Shown: piece after piece, positions 44,113 to 53,401 of the stretch
How positions within the stretch are numbered: the stretch's first letter is position 1
Layout: every line of letters begins with the position of its first letter
Assembly: GCA_023379675.1 (NCBI GenBank)
Contig: JAMCPL010000014.1
Coordinates: 1 to 64,000 of the forward strand
Direction: 5' to 3'
DNA length: 64,000 bases
Source: Actinomycetota bacterium
GTDB lineage: Bacteria; Actinomycetota; Acidimicrobiia; Acidimicrobiales; JAMCPL01
Position numbers and translations under genes: made by a program
The notes under the pieces: model-generated
What the model was told of the DNA's origin: nothing
Seen by the model: only the letters and a program-made list of their open reading frames with translations
The model's database searches: none

Positions 44113-45228
44113 TCATTCCCTGGGAAGGAACCGGTCCACCTCATCTCTCAATAGTGAACAATGAAGCCTCTCCGCCAGATCCATCAGCTCTTTAGCAACA
44201 TTCCTCGCCTTTTCCCGTGCACCAGGATTTCGCTGTTTCAACAGCGGGACTATCGCCTGTTCAATAATCGACACTTCCCGCTCGACTGCGTGTTTGAACA
44301 TTCTGAGATGCCTTGCCTCGAATCCGTAGCTCATGATACTAGCTGCGATATCACTGATCTCCATAGCGGCCTGCCCGTATGTAATCACACCGCCAATCCG
44401 CTCCCCCGAGATAAGCCCAAAACTCTCCAGCTCATTCAGGAGTGTAGTCGGGAGAGACCTATCGCCTGCAGGCTGCGACGTATTGTTTGCCGCATCCGAC
44501 CGACCATCTCCTGCAAATTCACCGGACACCTCCTCTTGTGATGGCAAAAGATTGATCGTAGGCTGGATTACCGGCTGAGAGGTCGTAGCCGGTGCATCCA
44601 GAACCGTAGAAGGCCCTTGCAGCCTACCAGGTGGCACATGCGTATTGGTATTCGCACCCGATAAACGCTCCGGCTTCGCTCGTACCGAAGTGGCTGCCTG
44701 TGCAACGTCTGCCTGTGCGCCTGCAGGATATGGAACCTCGGCAGATCCGTTGGAAGATTCACAGATAGCCGACCTGCCACCGCCAACCTCAGCAGGCGCA
44801 GCGTGATCGGCATATCCAGTATTATCCTCAGGCATGCTGTCCTGATAAGCGACTGCCTGATCAGCGACTGCGCCGTAATGACCTGGCACAGCGACTGCAC
44901 CCGTTCTCGCGGACACTGATGTACGCTGCCTGGGCACCGATGCCGCAGATGTCTCGTGTTGCAGCTTTCCCCTGATGACTTTCAAGGGCAGGTAGTGTTC
45001 ACGTTGCTGGCGAAGCACCCACTTCAGCCGTTCGACATCCTCTTCGTAAAATTTTCTGTACCCTGAGGGGGTGCGCTCTGGATTGACCAATCCCTGACTC
45101 TCGAGAAAGCGGATCTTCGATATCGTTATCTCGGGGAACTCCTCCCTGATGAGGTCAAGCACATCTCCAATGGAGAGAAACGACCGCTCCGGCAAGCCTC
45201 TTTGCGGCTCACGCCTCATCTGCATCAT
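44113..45228 (-). CDS. ftsR: MerR-family regulator, FtsR-like
   Basis: 371 residues. The N-terminal winged helix reads SFLSIGDVLDLIREEFPEIT and FLESQGLVNPERTPSGYRKF. A low-complexity linker of about 140 residues follows, then a helical C-terminal domain (YGFEARHLRMFKHAVEREVS). Mycobacterial and corynebacterial homologues (Rv1828, FtsR) sit beside garA/odhI and regulate ftsZ; the same role is inferred. They are about 250 residues long, so the linker is unusual. It overlaps the FHA gene by 20 bp. Confidence 0.85.
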   Translation of the reverse strand: MMQMRREPQRGLPERSFLSIGDVLDLIREEFPEITISKIRFLESQGLVNPERTPSGYRKFYEEDVERLKWVLRQQREHYLPLKVIRGKLQHETSAASVPRQRTSVSARTGAVAVPGHYGAVADQAVAYQDSMPEDNTGYADHAAPAEVGGGRSAICESSNGSAEVPYPAGAQADVAQAATSVRAKPERLSGANTNTHVPPGRLQGPSTVLDAPATTSQPVIQPTINLLPSQEEVSGEFAGDGRSDAANNTSQPAGDRSLPTTLLNELESFGLISGERIGGVITYGQAAMEISDIAASIMSYGFEARHLRMFKHAVEREVSIIEQAIVPLLKQRNPGAREKARNVAKELMDLAERLHCSLLRDEVDRFLPRE

Positions 45229-45718
45229 CGCCTCCCTCCTTGCCTCGATCCGCTACATATACCAGCCTGAACTTCCCGATCTGGAGCTCATCCCCAGCTT
45301 CGAGCACGGCTTCATCCACCCGCTCCCTGTTCACGTAAGTCCCGTTCAGCGATCCAACGTCCTTGACCACCGCCAAACCTCGACCCTCCCTTCTGACCTC
45401 TGCATGCCTCCTCGAAACCGTGATGTCATCCAAGAATATATCACTGTCCGGATGCCTGCCGACCTTGACCACATCTTTGTCAAGGACATACCGGACACCA
45501 GCGTTAGGTCCCCGCCTGACAAGCAGCATAGGACCGGTTGAACCACCCGAATCAAAATCAGCGATCCACTCGTCCTCCACCCCGTCGTCATGCCCCTCCA
45601 CCGGTACAATGGCTATTGTCGCCTCAGAAGATTCCTCGATGAGGGCAGATCCGCACGATGAGCAGAAGCTCGAACCTCTCGGGTTCCTGTGGCCACAGCT
45701 GGGACAGTACACGCTCAA
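45209..45718 (-). CDS. garA: FHA-domain protein, GarA/OdhI-like, with N-terminal zinc ribbon
   Basis: 169 residues. A zinc ribbon (Cys5, Cys8, Cys18, Cys21: YCPSCG and FCSSCG) precedes an FHA domain (about 80-150) with GRHPDSDI, SRRHAEV and SLNGTYV. GarA proteins are switched by phosphorylation of an N-terminal ETT motif and then control 2-oxoglutarate metabolism. Here the matching segment reads SSEATIAIVP, so only one Thr (34) remains. Zinc ribbons at this place are not in mycobacterial GarA. Confidence 0.85.
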   Translation of the reverse strand: MSVYCPSCGHRNPRGSSFCSSCGSALIEESSEATIAIVPVEGHDDGVEDEWIADFDSGGSTGPMLLVRRGPNAGVRYVLDKDVVKVGRHPDSDIFLDDITVSRRHAEVRREGRGLAVVKDVGSLNGTYVNRERVDEAVLEAGDELQIGKFRLVYVADRGKEGGDDADEA

Positions 45719-45792
45719 TTACCTTACCCCCATCCCGATCAAGCTGTCACTTGGATGCCGCCATACACCGGCCTGCTGCACATATCGTGCGC

Positions 45793-46182
45793 TCAACTTT
45801 CCTCAGATGATACAATATCGCGATATGCTGATGCACTCAGCAGTCCGTCATATTCGTCGGCATCATCGACTTCAAACACGCACAACCAGCCCTCTCCGTA
45901 AGGATCGCTGTTCACCAATTCAGGATGATCGGTAAGCGCCCCATTGATCTCCACGACTTTCCCGCTCAGCGGTGTATACAGCTCGGAGACAGACTTGGTC
46001 GATTCGATCTCGCCGAACACGTCGTTGGCCTGGAACGCCTGACCTGCGGTGGGAAGATCCACGTACACAACATCGCCCAAGGCATCCTGTGCATAATCCG
46101 TTATACCTACCCTGGCATTGCCACCGGCAAGGTCCACCCACTCATGTTCACTTGTATAACGCCGATTCTCGGGTACTTCCAT
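45793..46182 (-). CDS. gcvH: Glycine cleavage system H protein
   Basis: 129 residues. The lipoyl-lysine is Lys63 in EIESTKSVSELY. It shuttles the aminomethyl group between P, T and L proteins. The P and T genes are not in the window. It heads the gcvH-FHA-MerR-BFN block conserved in actinobacteria. Confidence 0.95.
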   Translation of the reverse strand: MEVPENRRYTSEHEWVDLAGGNARVGITDYAQDALGDVVYVDLPTAGQAFQANDVFGEIESTKSVSELYTPLSGKVVEINGALTDHPELVNSDPYGEGWLCVFEVDDADEYDGLLSASAYRDIVSSEES

Positions 46183-46192
46183 GGAAAGCAGT

Positions 46193-46873
46193 CTACCTCA
46201 CTCCGGCATCCATGGCTACTCGAATCAACTTTTCCGCCGCCGCAGCCGGCGAGGTACCTGCAGAAAAAATCGCCGAGCCGGCCACAAGGATATTGGCACC
46301 GGCAGCAACCACCTGACCTACCGTGCCAGGCCCTATGCCACCATCCACCTCCACGTCAATTTCCAGGCCCATCTCTGAAACACGCGATGAGATCTCGGCC
46401 AACTTCGGGAGCACCTCCGGCATGAACTGCTGGCCGCCGAAACCCGGATTGACTGTCATCACCAGTACCAGATCGACACTATCGAGATATGGGTATATTT
46501 CCGCTGCAGGGGTCTCCGGATTGAGCGCCACTCCCATGGATATCCCCAACGCCCTAGCCATGCCAGCAAGTTCAGCCGTCCGGCCAGTTTCCACGTGGAC
46601 AGTACAGCGTGCCGCTCCTGCCTGGGCAAATTGTGGCATGATCGCCCAAGGATTGTCGATCATCAGATGGCACTCGATGGGTACGCTGGTAAGCCTGACC
46701 AGTGACTGGACGGCAAGGGGTCCCATGGTGATGGTGGGAACAAAATGGCCATCCATCACGTCGACATGTATCCAACCAGCTGATTGCTCCACCGATCGTA
46801 CCGCTTCGCCAAGGAACGAGAAATCGGCAGACAGTATGGAGGGCGCCAGGCCAATGTTTCGAGAGTCAGTCAC
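46193..46873 (-). CDS. rpe: Ribulose-phosphate 3-epimerase
   Basis: 226 residues from GTG 46873, which has AGGAG just upstream; a longer frame to 46891 starts deeper in fmt. APSILSADFSFLGEAV, HVDVMDGHFVPTITMGP and NPGFGGQQFMP are the family signatures; metal ligands lie in HVDVMDGHF. It interconverts ribulose-5-P and xylulose-5-P in the pentose phosphate pathway. It overlaps fmt by 8 bp. Confidence 0.94.
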   Translation of the reverse strand: MTDSRNIGLAPSILSADFSFLGEAVRSVEQSAGWIHVDVMDGHFVPTITMGPLAVQSLVRLTSVPIECHLMIDNPWAIMPQFAQAGAARCTVHVETGRTAELAGMARALGISMGVALNPETPAAEIYPYLDSVDLVLVMTVNPGFGGQQFMPEVLPKLAEISSRVSEMGLEIDVEVDGGIGPGTVGQVVAAGANILVAGSAIFSAGTSPAAAAEKLIRVAMDAGVR

Positions 46874-47852
46874 CAAACCTCTCCTGCCCACTTATCCGCG
46901 CTCCTCTTACCCAATCCTTGCCGCCCACCTCTCGTCGCCCCTCCGGCTGCACTGTCTTCAATACCAGCTCTCCATCACCTGTAGCCACTACGGGAACACC
47001 ATTGCGAACCTCGAGAAGCCCGCTTTGCTCAGGGACTTCCTGGCTGCAACCCACCAAACCGGTAGGTAACTGGCCGGGGGATGCCCAACCAGCAGGTGAC
47101 CGGTCACCAGGTAACCGGTCACCGCTGGCCTGATCACCATCCGATACCGCTTCCACCTCTTTTATGATAATCCTCCGTCCCCTGAAAGTGGTCCAGGCTC
47201 TCTCCAGCCTTACCTGCCTGCATATTGTGATGGATTGCGACCTCCAATCTATTTTCAGCTCCCCTGGTTCCAGCTTCCTCGCATACACCGGTTCACCTTG
47301 TTGCTCCACCGGCTCCGGCAGGCCCACCACGTCATCATAAAGCAGTCGGATCAGCAGATCCGCTCCCAGGTGGGCCAAACGGTCAGTCAGAGTGGAACAG
47401 GTTTCATCATCATTCACGGCGGTCTCCACACAAGCATACAGCGGGCCCGTATCCAGGCCTTCAGCCAGTCGCATGATGCATACACCGCTGGATCGATCGC
47501 CTGCCAGGATCGCCCTTTCAACAGGTGCAGCACCACGCCAGCGAGGAAGCAGCGAGAAATGAACATTCAGGAAGAGCAACTTCTGCAGCAACGCCGCTGG
47601 GATGATGCGGCCATACGCCACCACCACTCCAAGGTCAGCCTGCACGTCAAGCATGTCCTCCAGCCGATGGCTTACAGGTAACCCCAGTTCGACGGCCCTC
47701 TCCTTGACCGGAGTAGGAGCCGGAACATTCCCCCGACCCCGGCGCTTGTCTTCGCGAGTGACGACAAGCGCCACCTCGTGGCCAACCCCTACCAGAGCAT
47801 CCAACGACGGCACAGCCGCATTGGGAGAACCCAGAAAGATCAGCTTTGCCAA
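46866..47852 (-). CDS. fmt: Methionyl-tRNA formyltransferase
   Basis: 328 residues. HFSLLPRWRGAAPVERAI (about 108-125) holds the catalytic region with Asn and His in LNVHFSLLP. The C-terminal domain (about 205-328) contains an insert of about 35 residues rich in Gly/Asp/Ser/Pro (about 238-272). It formylates initiator Met-tRNA. The deformylase gene def lies 0.6 kb upstream on the same strand. Confidence 0.94.
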   Translation of the reverse strand: MAKLIFLGSPNAAVPSLDALVGVGHEVALVVTREDKRRGRGNVPAPTPVKERAVELGLPVSHRLEDMLDVQADLGVVVAYGRIIPAALLQKLLFLNVHFSLLPRWRGAAPVERAILAGDRSSGVCIMRLAEGLDTGPLYACVETAVNDDETCSTLTDRLAHLGADLLIRLLYDDVVGLPEPVEQQGEPVYARKLEPGELKIDWRSQSITICRQVRLERAWTTFRGRRIIIKEVEAVSDGDQASGDRLPGDRSPAGWASPGQLPTGLVGCSQEVPEQSGLLEVRNGVPVVATGDGELVLKTVQPEGRREVGGKDWVRGARISGQERFGD

Positions 47853-48123
47853 ACATGCCTCCTTACCCGGTCAGTATTTTCACTCCATGTCAAGCCCTCA
47901 ATGCCCCATGGTCGGCACTTAGCACTTAGCACTTAGCCCTCAATACTACTCTACCGATCCGTGCAAGAGCGCTCCCGCCTGAATGCAGGAAGTGAATCGC
48001 CTATTCGGGCGGGCAGGGTCGGCTTTCAACGTATTGACGGATAACGCTCAGCGGAGCGGCTCGTGACAATAATAGCCTGCTACCCAGATGTAAGATATGT
48101 TCGAGCGAGCAAAAGGAGCAATC

Positions 48124-48336
48124 ATGTCAACAAACGAGAGACATCCGGCAACGAGGCACATGGCGGTGGATGCGGTGCTACTAGGAGGTGGAGCCATCGT
48201 TGTGATAGCGGCTGTGCTCTGGATAGTAAATGCGCTTGCAGGCATATTGATGTTTGGTGTCAAAGTACTGCTGGTGGTCGCCGTAATCGCAGTGGTATTA
48301 CGGCTCGTCATGCACGTCAAAAAGAAGAACGCCTGA
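48124..48336 (+). CDS. Small membrane protein, unknown
   Basis: 70 residues from ATG 48124, preceded by AAAGGAG. Two hydrophobic helices (VLLGGGAIVVIAAVLWIVNA and GVKVLLVVAVIAVVLRLVM) end in a basic KKKN tail. No family recognised. It lies alone between fmt and def on the opposite strand. Confidence 0.55.
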   Translation: MSTNERHPATRHMAVDAVLLGGGAIVVIAAVLWIVNALAGILMFGVKVLLVVAVIAVVLRLVMHVKKKNA

Positions 48337-48438
48337 AATTATTGACCTGTCAGGTACTGGAAACGCCGGATCAGGCATCTTTGGCTCTGGGAGCTTGCAC
48401 CTCCAGCCCGTGCTTGCCTGCACGGCATCAGCCAGGCA

Positions 48439-48990
48439 TCAGGCAGGCATAAATTTCTCCCTCACCGCTTTCATGGCCGCTTTTCGCTGATCCTGATCAA
48501 GGCGATCCATCAGCAGTACGCCATCAAGATGATCTATCTCGTGAAGCAGCACTCGCGCAAAGAGTTCGTCAGCCTCTATCGACACGTGATTCCCGCTGAG
48601 ATCATATCCGGTCACATGGATTTCCTTCGGGCGGGTAATCCACCATGACAGTCCTGGTACCGAAAGACAGCCCTCCTCGTAGGTCCACTCCCCCCTGGCC
48701 TCCTCGATTACAGGATTGATGATCACCCCTTGGTACTTGTAGCTTGTGCTGGAAGCACCTGCGGAACCGTCTCCAATGTCGTAAGTAAATATCCGTTTAG
48801 AAACACCTACCTGGGGCGCGGCAAGCCCGACACCAGGTGCCTCGTGCATGGCACGGATCATCGCCTCCGCCAGATGCACAAGATTCCCGTCCACGTTTGC
48901 GACCTCCGCTGCATGCTTGCGCAGCACCACATCACCATAGATCCGTATCGCTAGAGTATCCACTGCACCCATATTACTTGAAGCAGGCAT
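48439..48990 (-). CDS. def: Peptide deformylase
   Basis: 183 residues. All three motifs are present: GVGLAAPQVG (about 53-62), EGCLSVPG (about 105-112, Cys is a metal ligand) and LLHEIDHLDG (HEIDH, about 149-153). It removes the formyl group from new N-terminal methionines. The start may be internal (Met7), because the upstream sites are weak. Confidence 0.94.
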   Translation of the reverse strand: MPASSNMGAVDTLAIRIYGDVVLRKHAAEVANVDGNLVHLAEAMIRAMHEAPGVGLAAPQVGVSKRIFTYDIGDGSAGASSTSYKYQGVIINPVIEEARGEWTYEEGCLSVPGLSWWITRPKEIHVTGYDLSGNHVSIEADELFARVLLHEIDHLDGVLLMDRLDQDQRKAAMKAVREKFMPA

Positions 48991-48999
48991 ACAGACCGC

Positions 49000-49362
49000 T
49001 CAGCCTTCCAACGATGCCAGGACATCGCAGAGAACCCGGGCGCCTGAAATATCGACATCTCTTGTTGCGGTAAGAACGACCAGCTTCTTGATGGCGGCAA
49101 TGTTCCGTAGACGTTGCACCTCGTTTACGACCGGCTGGACGCGCAACTCATTCCGGTACCGCCTGGCAAACTCCTCGTATCGACCTGGATCATGACCATA
49201 CCACCGGCGCAACTCCGTACTGGGTGCGACATCCTTCACCCATTCATCGAAGTCCAATGCCGCCTTGTTGATACCTCGTGGCCAGAGCCTATCGGCAAGT
49301 ATCCTGTACTCTTCGCTGGTCCGGCCCGGATCGTCATAGACACGGACAATCTCTACAGTCAT
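49000..49362 (-). CDS. DUF488-family protein
   Basis: 120 residues. VRVYDDPGRTSEEYRILADR and LWPRGINKAALDFDEWVKDV are typical of DUF488, with LVVLTATRDVDISGA later. Function of the family is unknown. It overlaps the DUF59 gene by 4 bp (ATGA). Confidence 0.88.
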   Translation of the reverse strand: MTVEIVRVYDDPGRTSEEYRILADRLWPRGINKAALDFDEWVKDVAPSTELRRWYGHDPGRYEEFARRYRNELRVQPVVNEVQRLRNIAAIKKLVVLTATRDVDISGARVLCDVLASLEG

Positions 49363-49709
49363 CGTAATCCGAACCCGAGCAACCTGGCTGACTCCTCATC
49401 CATCATGCCTGGATTCCAAGGTGGATCCCACACAAGTCTGATCTCTGCATCCGGCACGCCGGTTGCATCCTTGATAGACGATGCCGCAATCTCGGGAAAA
49501 CTCTCCGACGCGGGACAACCTGGCGTCGTAAGGGTCATCTCCACGACAACTTTGCCGTCATCAACGTATACGCCATAGACCAGCCCCAGTGACACAATAT
49601 CAAGGCAGAGTTCCGGATCGTATACATCCTTGAGCGCTTCCCATACGCCGTCCAGTACGCTGCCGCCACTCACCGCTCCGGAACCGGCTGCCTCATGAAA
49701 ACTACTCAC
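49359..49709 (-). CDS. Iron-sulfur assembly factor (MIP18/DUF59 family, SufT-like)
   Basis: 116 residues. DVYDPELCLDIVSLGLVYGV and TLTTPGCPASESFPE mark the family, with the conserved Cys in TTPGCP; WDPPWNPGMMDEESARLLGF ends it. Members aid iron-sulfur cluster maturation. GGAGGTGG precedes the start. No suf genes are in the window. Confidence 0.88.
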   Translation of the reverse strand: MSSFHEAAGSGAVSGGSVLDGVWEALKDVYDPELCLDIVSLGLVYGVYVDDGKVVVEMTLTTPGCPASESFPEIAASSIKDATGVPDAEIRLVWDPPWNPGMMDEESARLLGFGLR

Positions 49710-49726
49710 TAATCGCCACCTCCTGA

Positions 49727-49762
49727 TTGCATAATATTCTAGTATAGACTATAATTATAGCA
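49727..49762 (+). promoter_or_regulatory. Promoter of a probably leaderless mRNA
   Basis: TTGCAT (49727-49732), 17 nt, TATAAT (49750-49755), then ATG at 49763, only 7 nt beyond the -10. The transcript would start at or next to the ATG, giving a leaderless mRNA, which is common in actinobacteria. Confidence 0.65.
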
Positions 49763-51136
49763 ATGATACCCATCCAACGCAACAAGAGTAAGCGGGAACA
49801 TGCCACAAGCGAACCATCTGCCATATGGTCGAACCGCCCGGCGGGAGTACCCGGAGCGGTACCGCCACCGTCAATACCATTGAGCTTTCTTGCTGCATCA
49901 TCTCTCGGTCTCGTAGCTACTGGAGTGTCGCTAATCTGGGCACGTCATGCCGGCATTCCCGACCCTACTGCCGACCTAGTGGTGGCGGCAACGCACTTCG
50001 GCGTGCTTGCCACTCTATCCGTAGGCATTCTGGGGTCGATGCACCAGTTTGTTCCGGTAATCACTGGCCGCCCCTTACGGTCGATCCGCATTTCATGGAT
50101 AGCCTTTACCACGTGGCTGGCTGCATCCTGGATGCTCCCTATCGGTGTTGCCACCGAGCAGTTGGACGTTGTCATCACAAGCGGGATCCTTGCTGGGATT
50201 GGGATGGGGCTTCTCTGCGTCAACCTGATCCCAGCGCTGTCAGTCAAAGGCAAGGGAGTCTCGGTTACTGGATTGCGTCTCTCCCTAGCCGGCGCTGTGG
50301 TAACTACCCTCCTTGGAATCACCTTCGTCTTCAATCGCCAGGACCACTGGTTTCAAATGCCCGGACATGTCGACCTGGCAATGGCGGTCACCGGACTGTT
50401 CGGATGGCTGGGACTCACTTACATCGCCGTCAGCCAGAAACTCTGGCCCATGTTCTTTCTCGCCCATGTGCCCGGCAGGCATATTGCGGGCAGCGTGGCA
50501 GTATACGGCTTCTCTGCAGGTGCATCGATCCTTGCGGTAGGCCTGGGGTTCTCAGTTACTGCGCTTTCATGGATTGGAGCAACCGTACTGGCTACAGGTC
50601 TTGGCGCGCACCTGACATCTCTCGTCACCCATATCAGGCACAGACGGCGCAAGGCCGACCTGCACCTTGTATTTGTGGTGACCTCCACTGCGTGGGTCAT
50701 GTGTGGCGTGGCTCTGGCAATCGGAGCCATGTCGCTGATAGGAAACGATTACAATCGTGGCACAGCGCTGGCTGCCGGTGCGGTGGTTGCAACGGCAGGA
50801 TGGATACTGACAGCCCTCGTGGGCCACGTATACAAGGTCGTCCCTTTTATATCGTGGTCAACGCTGAGATCACACGGGATAGCAACTGACTCGCGGGGAA
50901 AGCAGATCATGTTCTCAGATCTCTACAACCACCACCTGGCTGCGATGACTTACCTGTGCACCACCGCAGGTATCGCTACTCTGGTTGGAGGGTTCTCGCT
51001 GTCATCCTCATGGGCAATCGCCACTGGAGGCGTGTTTCTTGCCGCTGCCGGCATGGTCACGGCGATCAATCTTTCTGTCAGAACAACCAGGCTGCTGCGG
51101 AGCCAAGGGCGCCTGGATGCCATTGGCGTAACGTAG
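49763..51136 (+). CDS. Twelve-helix membrane protein with conserved histidines (heme-copper-oxidase-I-like)
   Basis: 457 residues, about 12 hydrophobic helices. Histidines lie inside or at the ends of helices: VVAATHFGVLATLSVGILGS, GSMHQFVPVITG, PGHVDLAMAV, GHVYKVVPFISW and YNHHLAAMTYL. The pattern resembles NnrS or subunit-I-like heme membrane proteins seen without catalytic partners. No oxidase subunit II is nearby. The histidine reading is by eye; heme binding is inference. Confidence 0.55.
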   Translation: MIPIQRNKSKREHATSEPSAIWSNRPAGVPGAVPPPSIPLSFLAASSLGLVATGVSLIWARHAGIPDPTADLVVAATHFGVLATLSVGILGSMHQFVPVITGRPLRSIRISWIAFTTWLAASWMLPIGVATEQLDVVITSGILAGIGMGLLCVNLIPALSVKGKGVSVTGLRLSLAGAVVTTLLGITFVFNRQDHWFQMPGHVDLAMAVTGLFGWLGLTYIAVSQKLWPMFFLAHVPGRHIAGSVAVYGFSAGASILAVGLGFSVTALSWIGATVLATGLGAHLTSLVTHIRHRRRKADLHLVFVVTSTAWVMCGVALAIGAMSLIGNDYNRGTALAAGAVVATAGWILTALVGHVYKVVPFISWSTLRSHGIATDSRGKQIMFSDLYNHHLAAMTYLCTTAGIATLVGGFSLSSSWAIATGGVFLAAAGMVTAINLSVRTTRLLRSQGRLDAIGVT

Positions 51137-51297
51137 CTAATTATCGTATCGCGATACTATATCGCCATACCACCGGCCCTTGTGATGGCTCGAGTCCAGC
51201 CATCAATGGCGGCTGGACCCACTGCAACCATAGAGATGGCAGTTGCTCATATATTGATATACGAGGTGATGGCCCACGTTGTGGCGCCGCTGGACAA

Positions 51298-51327
51298 CAG
51301 TGGTGACGTTCACAGTGGTGACGTTCA
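51298..51327. repeat. 15-bp tandem duplication before the arc stop
   Basis: CAGTGGTGACGTTCA occurs twice in a row (51298-51312, 51313-51327), 3 bp past the end of arc. It lies in a 190-bp spacer (51137-51330) without a gene. Confidence 0.75.
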
Positions 51328-51330
51328 CTG

Positions 51331-53097
51331 TTAGAGATACTGCCCGGTACCCACCTTCTCTATGGACCTACCCCCCTTGGTCTCATTGTGGTCAGAAACC
51401 AGCGTCCTGACATATACGATCCTCTCGCCCTTCTTCCCAGAGATCTTGGCCCAATCGTCGGGGTTGGTGGTATTGGGCAGGTCTTCGTTTTCCTTGTACT
51501 CCTGGTGGATGGAAGCGATCAAATCCTCTGACTTGATCCCCACGCTCTCATTGGCGATCTGACGCTTGATCGCAGCCTTCTTGGCTCGTCTGACGACGTT
51601 TTCTATCATGGCGCCCGAGGCAAAATCCTTGAAGTAGAGCACCTCCTTGTCACCATTCTGGTAAGTGACCTCAAGAAAACGATTGTCTTCCCCTGAAGCG
51701 TACATCTGGCTTACGGCTGCATCTATCATGGCGTTGACCGCCTTGGATGGATCGCCACCACCGGCCAACTCCACCTCTTTGCTGTCTATCGGGAGATCGG
51801 CAGTGAGGTACCTGGAGAATATCTGAGCGGCAGCGACCTCGTCCGGGCGTTCGATCTTGATCTTCACATCGAGCCGGCCCGGTCTTAGGATGGCAGGATC
51901 GATCAGGTCTTCGCGGTTGGATGCACCGATCACTATCACGTCCTTGAGCGCCTCCACCCCATCGATTTCGGCAAGAAGCTGGGGCACAATGGTGGATTCC
52001 ACATCAGAACTTATACCGGTACCTCTGGTACGAAAAAGTGAATCCATCTCATCGAAGAATACGATGACCGGCACTCCCTCATCTGCCTTCTCCCGCGCCC
52101 GCTCGAACACGAGCCGCAACTGCCTTTCCGTCTCGCCCACGTACTTGTTGAGCAATTCGGGTCCCTTGATATTGAGAAAATAGCTGCGCGCTTCGCTGTT
52201 CCCGGTGACTTCCGCGACCTTGTGCGCCAAAGAATTGGCCACGGCCTTCGCAATCAGGGTCTTACCACATCCAGGCGGGCCATACAGCAGGATGCCCTTT
52301 GGGGCAGGGAGCTTGTAGTCATTGAAAAGCTTCCTGTAGAGGTAGGGCAACTCCACGGCATCCATGATGGCTTCTATCTGGGAATCCAGCCCTCCCACGT
52401 CGTTGTAGGTCACATTGGGAACCTCTTCGAGCACCAGCTCCTCCACTTCCGGGCGAGGCAGGCGCTCCACCACCAGCATGCCCTTGGGCTCCATGAGCAG
52501 GGTGTCTCCAGACCGCAATTTGACACCCTCTAGGTCGCTCGCAAGCTCGACTACCCGTTCCTCGTCTGCCCTGGCATAGACAATTGCGCGCTTCTTGCCA
52601 TCCATTACTTCCTTCAACGTGACAACCTCACCCGAACTCTCCGGTTCCTTTGCCAGCAATACAGCATAAGATTCATTGAGCAACACCTCCTGGCCTTTGG
52701 AAAGTGCGGTTATGTCAACATCTGGATGCACTGCAACACGCATCTTCCGCCCACCGGTCAGCACGTCGACCGTACCGTCATCGTTGGCCTGGATAAACGT
52801 CCCATAGCCACAGGGCGGCTGAGCAAGCTTCGCCACTTCCTCGCGCAACGATTCGACATGCTCCTTCGCCTGCTGCAAGGCAAAAATAAGCTTCTCATTA
52901 CGGGAGTTTGCCTGGGCAAGCTGTGCCCTGGTTTCGAGCAGCCTCTCTTCAAGTGCCTTGAAACCTTCGGCACCATCACCCGCGTGCCTGCGAAGGAAGG
53001 ACAACTCGTCTTCGGCATCCGACAGCCGCCGCTTGAGCTGGCCCACCTCATCCGAAAGGGATTCTCGCTGGTTGTCACTCTGATTGCCTGGTGTCAT
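51331..53097 (-). CDS. arc: Proteasome-associated AAA ATPase (ARC/Mpa)
   Basis: 588 residues. An N-terminal coiled coil (about 10-75) that binds Pup is followed by two OB folds. The AAA module has [20 protein letters not shown] (about 268-287), [12 protein letters not shown] (Walker B) and RPGRLDVKI. The C-terminus is GTGQYL, the gate-opening motif that docks on the 20S proteasome. It unfolds pupylated proteins. The usual neighbours dop, pup and prcBA are not in this window. Confidence 0.95.
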   Translation of the reverse strand: MTPGNQSDNQRESLSDEVGQLKRRLSDAEDELSFLRRHAGDGAEGFKALEERLLETRAQLAQANSRNEKLIFALQQAKEHVESLREEVAKLAQPPCGYGTFIQANDDGTVDVLTGGRKMRVAVHPDVDITALSKGQEVLLNESYAVLLAKEPESSGEVVTLKEVMDGKKRAIVYARADEERVVELASDLEGVKLRSGDTLLMEPKGMLVVERLPRPEVEELVLEEVPNVTYNDVGGLDSQIEAIMDAVELPYLYRKLFNDYKLPAPKGILLYGPPGCGKTLIAKAVANSLAHKVAEVTGNSEARSYFLNIKGPELLNKYVGETERQLRLVFERAREKADEGVPVIVFFDEMDSLFRTRGTGISSDVESTIVPQLLAEIDGVEALKDVIVIGASNREDLIDPAILRPGRLDVKIKIERPDEVAAAQIFSRYLTADLPIDSKEVELAGGGDPSKAVNAMIDAAVSQMYASGEDNRFLEVTYQNGDKEVLYFKDFASGAMIENVVRRAKKAAIKRQIANESVGIKSEDLIASIHQEYKENEDLPNTTNPDDWAKISGKKGERIVYVRTLVSDHNETKGGRSIEKVGTGQYL

Positions 53098-53220
53098 GGC
53101 GACCTCCTGTAGTCATACGACGGTCATCGCTCACTGGACTCAGCAGCCAGCATACTATACACACCGACCGTAATGTGTTGCATCACCAGCGCCACTTGCG
53201 CCTGCTCGCAGTTGAACGCA

Positions 53221-53310
53221 GCCGAACTAATGTCATACCATAGAGTGTAGTCCAAGAGAGACGGCAAGCATGGTATAATATTTTTACATTATACTAGAAA
53301 TTAGTTCGGC
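53221..53310 (+). promoter_or_regulatory. Promoter within an 11-bp inverted repeat
   Basis: GCCGAACTAAT (53221-53231) and ATTAGTTCGGC (53300-53310) are perfect inverted arms 68 bp apart. Between them TGGTATAAT (53271-53279) is an extended -10 reading to the right. The arms may be operator half-sites controlling the arc/ferredoxin divergent region, or a cruciform. Confidence 0.45.
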
Positions 53311-53317
53311 AGGAACC

Positions 53318-53401
53318 ATGGCTATGCTTGATATTGGCGGCTATGATTTTAGTTGCGTGCAATTGCGTGCTGCCGATCAGGAAGGAGGATTCTTAGTTTG
53401 A
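53318..53401 (+). CDS. Small ORF (27 residues) coupled to ferredoxin
   Basis: ATG at 53318 after GGCAGGAACC encodes MAMLDIGGYDFSCVQLRAAD and seven more residues. Its TGA (53399-53401) overlaps the TTG start of the ferredoxin gene, so translation would be coupled. It contains one cysteine. Whether it is made is unknown. Confidence 0.35.
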   Translation: MAMLDIGGYDFSCVQLRAADQEGGFLV

